NCBI GenBank assembly: GCA_037447655.1
Contig: JBBHKE010000221.1
Coordinates: forward strand, 10,072-74,071
Source of the DNA: Zygnema cylindricum
Lineage: Eukaryota; Streptophyta; Zygnematophyceae; Zygnematales; Zygnemataceae
DNA length: 64,000 nt
Reading direction: 5' to 3'
Position numbers and translations under genes: made by a program. Below the pieces are notes generated by a model, which was not told the origin of the DNA, did not search any database, and worked only from the letters and a program-made list of their open reading frames with translations. This document shows positions 56,701 to 64,000 of this stretch, piece after piece; the first letter of the stretch is position 1; every line of letters begins with the position of its first letter.

Positions 56701-59700
56701 AGAGGGAGAGGGAGAGGGAGAGAGAGAGGGAGTGGGAGGGGGAGGGAGAGAGAGAGGGAGTTGGAGAGGAGATATAGGGAGAGTAAGAGCGGGAGAGAAA
56801 GCGAGAGATGGAGGGCTGGGGAAGGGAGGGAGAGGGAGGGTGAGAGGGAGAGGGAGAGGGAGGGTGAGAGGGAGAGGGAGAGGGAGAGGGTGAGAGAGGG
56901 AGTGGGAGGGGGAGGGGGAGAGCGAGAGCGAGAGGGAGAGAGTGAGGGAAGGAGGGAGAGGGAGAGGGAGTGGATGAGAGCGGTAGAAGGAGAGGAGTGA
57001 AAGGGAGAAAAAGAGATGGAGAGAAAGCGAGAGAGGGAGGGAGAGGGGAGGGAGGGAGAGGGAGTGAGAGAGAGGGAGAGGGTGAGAGAGAGGGATAGAG
57101 AGTGGGTGAGAGAGAGGGATAGGGAGAGGGTGAGAGAGAGGGATAGGGAGTGGGTGAGAGAGAGGGATAGGGAGAGGTAGAGGGGAAGGGAGAGGGAGTG
57201 GGAGAGGGAGTGGGAGGGGGAGAGGGAGAGTGAGAGCGAGATGGAGAGGATGAGGGATGGAAGAGAGTGGGAGAGGGAAAGGGAGAAATAGAGGAAGGGG
57301 AAGAGAGGGAGAGGGAGAGGGAGAGGGAGTGTATGAGAGAGAGGGAGGAGGAGAGGAGAGAAACGGAGAGGGATAATAGGAGAGAAAGGGAGAGTGGTAA
57401 GGAGAGGGAAGGGAGTGAGAGAGAGGGAGAGGAGAGAGGTAGATAAAGAGAGGGAGAGAAAGCGAGAGAGGGAGGGAGAGGGAGGGTGAGAGAGAGGGAT
57501 AGGGAGAGTTAGACGGGGAGGGAGGGATAGAGGGAGAGTGAGCGCGAGAGGGAGATGGTGTGGTGTGGAAGGGAGAGGGAGAGGGAGAGGGAGAGGGAGA
57601 GGGAGGGGATGAGAGAGAGGGAGAGGGAGAAGAGAGAAAGGGAGAGAAATAGGAGAGAAAGCGAGTGAGGGTGGGAGAGGGAAGGGAGGGAGAGGTAGGG
57701 TGAGAGTGCGGGAGACGGAGAGGGTGAGGGATAGGGAGAGGGAGAGGGAGAGGTAAAGGATGAGAGAGAGGGAGAGGGAGAGGATGAGAGAATGGGAGAG
57801 AAAGGAGAGAAATTGAAGGAGAGAAAGAAAAAGAGGGAGGGAGAGGGAAGGGAGGGAGAGGTAGGGTGAGATTGAGGGAGTGAGTGAGGGAGAGGGTGAG
57901 GGAGAGGGTGAGGGAGAGAGAAAGGGAGTGGGAGTGGAAGTGGGAGAGGTAGAGGGAGTGGGAGTAGGAGAGGCAAAGAGAGGGTTAAGGAGAGGGTGAG
58001 GGAAGTGAGGGGGTGGGAGGGGGAGAGAAAGAGAGAGTGAGAGAGAAAGTTGAGGGGCAGAGGGGTAAAGGGGGGTGGAGGGGGGGAAGGAAAAGGAGAG
58101 GGAGGGGGAGAGTGAGGGGGAGGGGGAGAGCGAGATGGAGAGGGAGAGGTGGAGGTGGAGAGACGGGGAGAAGGATATGGGGAGAATGGCAGTGGAGCAG
58201 AGGAGGAGGGAGGCAGAGTGGCGGAAGGGGTGGGGGAGAAGGGAAGAGAGGTGGAGTGGAGAGAGGGGGGATTGGGGAGCGAGTGTGGGAAGCGGGAGCT
58301 GGGCAGAGGTAATGAGAGAGGGGAAGAGAGGGGAGTGGGGGAGCGAGAGAGGGAGGGAGGGAGGGTGAGAGGGAGGAAGGGAGAGGGGGAAAGTGGGAGG
58401 GGGAAAGAAAGGGGGAGAGTGAAATCTACAAGCGGAGAGGAAGGATGGTGGCTGGTTGGGGAGGGAAAGAGAGAGGCAGAGGGATGGAGAGGGAGGGGGG
58501 GAGGGAGAGGGAGGGGGGGGAAGAGGGGGATTGGGGAGGTGGGTGGTTGAGTGAGGGTGGAATGTGGAGAGAGACTGAGAGGGGAGATAATGTGAGTGGG
58601 GGAGGGTGAGGGAAGGAGGGCTGGGATGGGGGGACAGAGAAAAATTGGATAAAGAGTGGGAGAGAGATTAAGGGAGAGAGTGAGGGGGAGGGAGGAGGGA
58701 TCAGGGGAGGGAGAGGAGAGGGGGAGAGGGGGAGTCGGTGAGAGAGATCAAGAGAGAAGTATCGAGGGGGAGAAGAGGGATTGATGGAGGGTGGGAAGTG
58801 GGGAGAGAAAGCGGGAGGGAAAGTGAGAGGGAGAGAGAGAAGAGAGACAAACAGAGCGGGAGAGGGAGTGGAGAAAGGGGGAGGGAAGGGTGGAGAGTGA
58901 GGGGATGGAGGTGAGAAAGAGAGGAGAAAGATCGTGTGAGAGAGAGAAAGAGACAAGAAAGAGAGATAGAGAGGGAGGGAGGGAGGGAGGAAACTAAAAA
59001 GGGAGAGGGGGAGTCGGGGAGAGTGAACGAGCGAGAAATAGAGAGGGAAAGTGGAGGGCGAGTGTGGGAGGGGGGTGAGAGAAATAGAGAGAAAGTTAGG
59101 GGGAGAGAGAAAGAGCGACCCAGAGAGAGGGAGAGGTATGGTTTGGAGGGAATGTGGGAGAAGGGAGGAGGCTGTGTCGGGGTGATGGAGGGGTTGGAAG
59201 AGGGTGAGGTGAGGCCGTTAGAGTTGGAGGGGCGGATAGAGAAATGGAGAGAAAGAGAAAGAAGAGAGAGAGAGAGAGAGGACGAAGGAATGGAGGGATG
59301 GAGGGAGGGTTGGAGGTACGGAAGGAGGGAGGGAGGGAAGGAGGAAAGGAGGGGGAAAAAGGTGGAGAGGGGGAGATGGGGGCAAGGGGGAGAAAGTACG
59401 AGAGAGAAATTTAGAGGGGAGAGGAGGGAGGGAGGGAGGGCGGGATGGATGGACGGAGAGAGAAAGAGGGAGAGAGCGAGAAAGTGAAAGGGAGCTGGAG
59501 GGAGAGAGAGGTAGAGAGGGAGGTAGGGCTGGATTGAGGGACTGAGGGAGGTGGTGTGGAAGCGGAAGGGGCGAGGGGGTAAAGGCGAGAGGGAGAAACA
59601 GAGAGTGAGGTGGATGTAGAGGGTGGGATGGAAAGGGGGAGAGGGGGAAAGAGTGAGAGAGGGGAACGGTTGTCAGAAGTGTTAGGGTGGGATGGGTAGA

Positions 59701-61869
59701 TAGAGGGGGAGGGAGGGAGAGGGAAGGGAGAGGGAGACAGAAGGGGTATTTGTAGGGGAGGGGGAGGGGAGGGGCAGGGGTATGGGTATGGGTATGGGAG
59801 GGGGAGGGGAATGGAAGGGAGAGGGGATGGGAATGGAGAGAGGCAAACAGAGTGGGAGAGGGAGAGAGTTCAATTTAAATTACGAAATAAAATGTAATAT
59901 ATCAATTTTATATGTTTTTTCCAACGGAACATTTAACGGAATCTCTAACAAAGTCTCTAACTGAATGTCCAACGGAGTAGTTCTTAATTGGTCTTTCAGA
60001 ACTTTATTATTATATTTTTATTATTACAATGTTATTTTTGTTACAAATGTATTATTTATTGTATATTATTACAACAAAATGCATTAAGGGAAGTTTTAAC
60101 GGATCTTAATACGGTACATCTTATAATTCTTCCATTCATATATTTAACAAAATAGTCGTCAAATCGACTAAGCAATTGTTTAATTTGGTTATTACATATT
60201 AAATATTTACCCGGTAATTACTGTATCAATAGTTATTGCCGTTTTACGGTGACTAACGGAAAATACTGGACATGAATTACGGAGAAACGACGATTACGGA
60301 TTTGTAAGGAATAATTTCATACGGAAAAGTATGAAAAATGTATATGTAAATGAAATACTGAGATTACTATTTGCAATTCTGAGACTACTGTTAATATACT
60401 AATAGTTTTTAGGAGCAAGATCTTGGGAGTATTGCTGGTAACAACGATGATTTTTGCGTTTTTTTCTGTTTTTATCCTTAAACCGTACAGTTCATATTCA
60501 ATCAAATTATGTTTAATATTGGTGTTAAAACGTCTATCAACATTTTTGTCAAAATTTGTTGGATAATAGGACAATAGGACAACAGGATCAATAATCCTTA
60601 TCATATCAAATCATACGCCAAAAAGCCTAAGGAAATTCTCAATGGTGACGATCGTTTCCATGCAGATCGAAGGTGACTAAAACCCTAAAAAGAAATCCTC
60701 AAAAACCCAGACAAAACCCTAACAAAAACCCTCAAAAACCCTCAAAAATCCAAACAAAACCCTAACAAAAACCCTAAAAAATCCCTGCAGATCGACGGTG
60801 CGGATAAAGACAACATAGCGCGAACGAGATACACGCAATCGTATTTGTGGAGACGTCAGAATCCTCCGGATTGTACGGACCCGAATTTACGATTCGCGGT
60901 CGTTGCTTGGGTGACAACTCAGGGTCACGGAATCGGCTCGGCGCTACATATTATGGCGCAAGTTTTCGGAAACGTCATGAATTTTGATCGGATTCTCGTC
61001 TATAGTCCGGGAACTTTTACGCGCGCCAATCATAGTCGATGCAAAGGTGTGGGTGTTTTTTTTAGTGTGTTTTTTTCTGTTTTTTTGTGGTTTTTTGTCG
61101 TTTTTTTGTCGCTTTTTTGCGGTTTTTTGTGGTTTTTGTGTCAGTATTGGATGTATGAAACAAATGTTTGAAAAGGAAATTTTGCAATACATGGCATTGG
61201 TACGTTTTTGAAAAAAATATCAACAAACAAATTGTAAATTATACTGTTTTGAGCAAATAGTTTGATGTACTGCAGTCAATACCATTTTCCTCTCTGATTT
61301 TTCAATTCACACTAAATATCGCTGTGAATAACTAAGAAAAAGAGGAGGGAATGGAGGGAGAAGAGGGAAAGTGGGATCGAGGAAGAAATGAAAAGGGAGA
61401 GAGGAAACTAAAATATGCATTCTTAGTTCCAGTTCTTGTGTAAATAATTTCCACTATACATGATCCGCCCCAATTTTGGAGTAGACACCAAAAAGAGCGC
61501 AAAAAAAATATGATTCTTCTATTACCCACAATAAAAATGTTTGCGCCTCGATGTTGATTCTCACCAAATTTAGTATGGATAGATGTCTCTTTCTGGTGTC
61601 AAAATTAGTGTGAATTGTATTGGTTTTTTGGTACTTTTACATTGAACCTATTATGCATTGATATCGGAATTTCTCTGCCATTGACAACAAAATTAGTGTG
61701 GTTTGTCGATGGTTTTTCGCGATCCAAACTGAATCTAGTGTGGATTGGCAATGATTCTTCATAACTCTCTAAAGTTAGAGAGAATTGACGATAACTTTAT
61801 CATCCACACCTAAAATTGTAACTTCTGAAGTTGCAAGGCTACTTTATGATATGAATTTTCATTTCTTTT

Positions 61870-61920
<51 letters not shown>

Positions 61921-62765
61921 ATATGTATATATGTACATATGTATATATAATATGCACAGATATTAAAATGAAAGTAAAATTGTATATTCCATGTAAAACT
62001 TTGTCTTCTTGTAATTTGATTCTAAAAATATCATTGAATCTATGTTTTACACTCTTTTAAGTAGATGCCATTTGCGCTATTTTGACGTATTTCTTTTGAT
62101 TCAAATTATTTCCTTTTCCTTAACACCATTTTTTTTTGTGTGTGTAACTTTTTTAGGCGATGACCTTGGATCCCTCAATTGCTATTTTTTCCCTATTACC
62201 TCCAAAAAATGCGAAGTACAAGCTCTAAAGCTTTTAAGCGAACAAACGGAGGAGGAAAAATATTTGAATCTGGATAAATATAATAGATTAAATTCAAATT
62301 CTCGCGTTATCGAACTTCACGGAAGCGATGCCGGAGATTGGCCGACACGAGATTCCTGGGCTCCCAAGTATTTTATTTGTTCCCTTTTTTTCTTTCTTTT
62401 GTTTTGTTTATTGTTTTGTTGATTTTTTTGTGTATTATTCACTTTTTCTCGAATTCCTCCGCCTTTTGTTTTGCCCCTTTTTTTCTGATTTTTATTCGCC
62501 GTTATTTTTAAGGTTAAACACTCTTTTCTTTTGTGGATATAGTAATTTGTTAATAGCAATTTCACTATTATCACCTTCCTTGTCTCTCCTCTTCCCTCCT
62601 CCTCCTCCTCATCCTCCCTCTTTTTTTTTTATTCGGTTTTCCAATAGGGATATCGGTGAGCCGTGGTTAAAAGATGTCCCCAATTTGGAACTTTTGGGAG
62701 AAGTTTTTTCAAATAGTCACGAAGAAAAAGAAGGTTTTCGAACATATAGAGAAGGAGAACTGAAG
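50753..62765 (+). CDS. Type II membrane protein with (Cxx)11 stem and glycosyltransferase-like domain, 5' five exons
   Basis: Exons 50753-51169, 51950-52168, 60791-61046, 62157-62367 and 62648-62765 join in phase to 407 residues, and the last ends at a donor (AAG|GTGGGT), so more should follow. A short cytosolic tail is followed by one hydrophobic segment (NVCVLLVGVIYFVVLPSV, residues about 20-37). Then comes a tract with Cys at every third position, 11 times (residues 79-109), then an acidic linker. The lumenal part has RFAVVAWVTTQGHGIGSALH, IMAQVFGNVMNFDRILVYSP and SLNCYFFPITSKKCEV, a pattern seen in Golgi fucosyltransferase-like and related glycosyltransferase proteins. That assignment is from memory of the pattern and is tentative. 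Substrate unknown. Intron 2 is about 8.6 kb and carries a giant purine tract. The 3' end is missing, perhaps in or beyond the gap at 62788. Confidence 0.72.
51475..51795. repeat. Degenerate CAATGTGC minisatellite in intron 1 of the 50753 gene
   Basis: Words caatgtgc, caatgtcc, cgatgttc and catgtgc recur more than 25 times in about 320 bp. The Cys-rich frames across it come from the repeat and are not protein. Confidence 0.8.
52175..52229. repeat. Short GA tract at the start of intron 2
   Basis: G/A run beginning at the donor of exon 2 (TGG|GTAAGGAGAG). Confidence 0.85.
52230..53155. other. Intron 2, AT-rich part
   Basis: Between the donor-side GA run and the giant purine tract I see only AT-rich sequence, with repeats of aagggaaagtacagttt at 53025-53120. 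Confidence 0.5.
53156..59870. repeat. Giant 6.7-kb purine tract (GGGAGA family) in intron 2
   Basis: Almost every base on the plus strand is G or A, in GGGAGA, GAGAGAG, GGGAGGGA and GAGAAAGAG words, with rare T or C. A short island of mixed sequence lies at 53850-53890. Higher-order repeats of about 440-480 bp are visible: a block starting gggtg(c/t)gagagagggagt recurs at about 55970 and 56453, with a shorter version at about 56889. The long Leu/Ser/Pro frames on the minus strand and Arg/Gly/Glu frames on the plus strand exist because such sequence has few stops. They are not genes. Confidence 0.97.
59871..60655. other. Intron 2, AT-rich 3' part
   Basis: AT-rich sequence with no supported exon. 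Confidence 0.5.
60656..60790 (+). repeat. Copied acceptor edge and AAACCCTAA-like tract before exon 3
   Basis: tgcagatcgaaggtg at 60661 is a near copy of the true exon 3 edge tgcagatcgacggtg at 60786, 125 bp downstream. The copy runs into an in-frame TAA. Between them are about eight aaaccctaa / aaaaaccctc words. Confidence 0.75.
61540..61805. repeat. Degenerate ~60-bp AATTAGTGTGAATTG repeat in intron 3
   Basis: Words aaattagtgtgaattg, aaattagtgtggtttg and aatctagtgtggattgg recur at about 60-100-bp intervals. Confidence 0.55.
61873..61960. repeat. (TA)n / TATG microsatellite in intron 3
   Basis: About 35 bp of pure TA, followed by tatg and tata variants. Confidence 0.95.
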
Positions 62766-62787
62766 GTGGGTCCTCTCTCTCTCTCTC

Positions 62788-62797
62788 NNNNNNNNNN
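62788..62797. other. Assembly gap (10 N) inside a CT-rich repeat
   Basis: Ten N flanked by CTCTCT on both sides, 22 bp after the exon 5 donor. The real length is unknown. Confidence 0.99.
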
Positions 62798-63200
62798 CTC
62801 CCATTCCCACTCCCTCTCACTCCCCCCCTCTCCCCTCTTCGTTCTCCCTCTCTCTATCTCTCTCTTTTTATCTCCCTCTCTCCCTCTCTCGTTCTCATCC
62901 TATCTCCCTCTCTCGTTCTCCCCCTCCCTCACTCATTCTCTCTGTCCCTCTTTAACTTTACTCTTTCCCTCTTTCCTCTCTCCCTTTATCTACTTATCTC
63001 TTACTCCCGTTCTCATTCTCTCACCTCGCTCTCTCTCTCTGTTTTTGCCTCTCTCTTCCATTCCCTACACCTCCCAACCCCGCCCTCACCCACACCCTTG
63101 CCCCTCACACTCCCCCTCACTCTCCCTCACCCTTACCCTCAGCCTCCATCTCTCCCTCTCTTTCTCTCTCTCCCTTCTCTCTCTCTACACTCTCTCTTTA
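62798..63200. repeat. CT-rich tract after the gap
   Basis: Pyrimidine-rich on the plus strand (CTCCCTCTCT words), the opposite strand bias to the 6.7-kb tract. Confidence 0.9.
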
Positions 63201-63766
63201 AATAATGCTTTTCAAGTTGGAGTATAACACCACAGTTGTCGAGGAATCAAAAAATTTAATATCCTACTATTCGTTGAGAATCTTAAAGGAAACATGTTCT
63301 AATCCCGAAGGATTACCTCGCCTGCTTTACGGGTTGTTATTAGGAATACCATCAAGTTATCAAAAGTGTAAATATTTTTAACTTCAACCTTAGAATAGCT
63401 TCCATATCTATGACGAAACTGAGAAACAATATATTGTTGTTTGTGTAAAACATCCCTACTCTTCATAACTTTGAACGTAAATTTTGATAGTGAGGCCATC
63501 AAATTCGGCAATGATATTAAAACCACCAATTCCAAGAGGGGAAGGAAGATAGAAAACAAGACGGACAAATGGGAGGATAGATAGGCATGCATAGAAGAGA
63601 GGGAAGTAGAGAGTTTTCAAGGGTAGGGGACAAGGGTGAAAGAGAGAATAAAAATTCGAAAAAGAGAGGTAATGGAGAGAGAGGAGGGGGGGGATATGGA
63701 AAAGGAAGAAGCGGATCGGAAGGTGCAGATGGAAAGAGAGAGGAATCAGATAAAATGAGGCCCTAC
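63201..63766. other. Unassigned DNA between two incomplete genes
   Basis: I looked for the next kinase exon (minus) and the next exon of the 50753 gene (plus) and found neither. Confidence 0.4.
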
Positions 63767-63902
63767 CTTCTCCTCGTTTAAGGGCTGATTTGAGTGTCCC
63801 ATTTTCAATGAATTCGTAAACCAGTATCTGTTCGGTGTCAGTGTGACAAAACCCAAATAGCTTAACAAGATTCTTGTGGTTCATTCTCGATATGATTTCC
63901 AC
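63767..63902 (-). CDS. Receptor-like protein kinase, one exon
   Basis: An exon of 136 nt between a TGCAG acceptor (start 63902) and a GAAG|GTAGGG donor (end 63767). It encodes VEIISRMNHKNLVKLFGFC, then HTDTEQILVYEFIENGTLKS and ALKRGE. This is the alphaC-beta4-beta5 part of plant RLK/Pelle kinases (EI..I....H.NLV.L.G.C......LVYE...NGTL). The catalytic Lys and the catalytic loop are on other exons: upstream ones would lie beyond 64000, and none of the expected downstream ones (HRD, DFG) is seen to the left. So the gene is partial, broken or misassembled. Confidence 0.85.
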
Positions 63903-64000
63903 CTGCATTGATTTTGGAGTCCACAAAAAGTTTTAGAATTGGTGAAAATATCGATTTAAGCCTTCAAAATAATTGTTGTCCTTTTGCCCATTTTCAATTC

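Overview
This window looks nuclear and eukaryotic, most likely from a streptophyte (green plant lineage), perhaps a charophyte-type alga. Spliced genes with GT-AG introns encode plant-type proteins: a MAP kinase, a PIA2-like ankyrin protein, CYP51, ureidoglycine aminohydrolase, an RraA-like aldolase and a receptor-kinase exon. Introns are long and full of transposons and simple repeats. The species is an inference; I could not search a database. Two 10-N assembly gaps lie at 35414-35423 and 62788-62797.

Layout. 1-2455: 5' half of a MAP kinase gene (minus), running off the left edge. 4426-4656: probable first exon of an unidentified minus-strand gene. 5621-7674: nested DNA transposons. 9865-10080: a LINE reverse-transcriptase relic. 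10965-13264: complete three-exon PIA2-like gene (plus). 15166-17630: a pile-up of LINE fragments. 18732-25536: complete eight-exon CYP51 gene (minus) with MITEs and minisatellites in its introns. 25940-28716: LINE relics and a tRNA-like sequence. 29542-31539: last four exons of ureidoglycine aminohydrolase (minus). 32131-34050: MITEs and a tandem duplication. 34920-35087: a possible terminal exon of an ACT-like protein. 36367-36848: main exon of an RraA-like aldolase (minus), with nine TGACGTCA sites upstream. 38233-40838: several elements nested in one another. 42168-44041: 5'-truncated LINE with a long open frame. 45360-50227: more MITEs and a hAT-like element. 50753-62765: five exons of a type II membrane, glycosyltransferase-like protein (plus) whose intron 2 holds about 6.7 kb of nearly pure purine sequence. 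63767-63902: one receptor-like kinase exon (minus).

The genes do not form an operon-like unit. The host genes cover signalling (MAPK, receptor kinase, PIA2), sterol synthesis (CYP51), ureide nitrogen recycling (UGlyAH) and probable secretory-pathway glycosylation. The shared features are architectural: pyrimidine-rich sense-strand leaders, degenerate TTTTAGGG-like tracts near exons, and short tandem copies of exon edges inside neighbouring introns. A set of non-autonomous elements sharing one terminal inverted repeat makes up much of the intergenic and intronic DNA.
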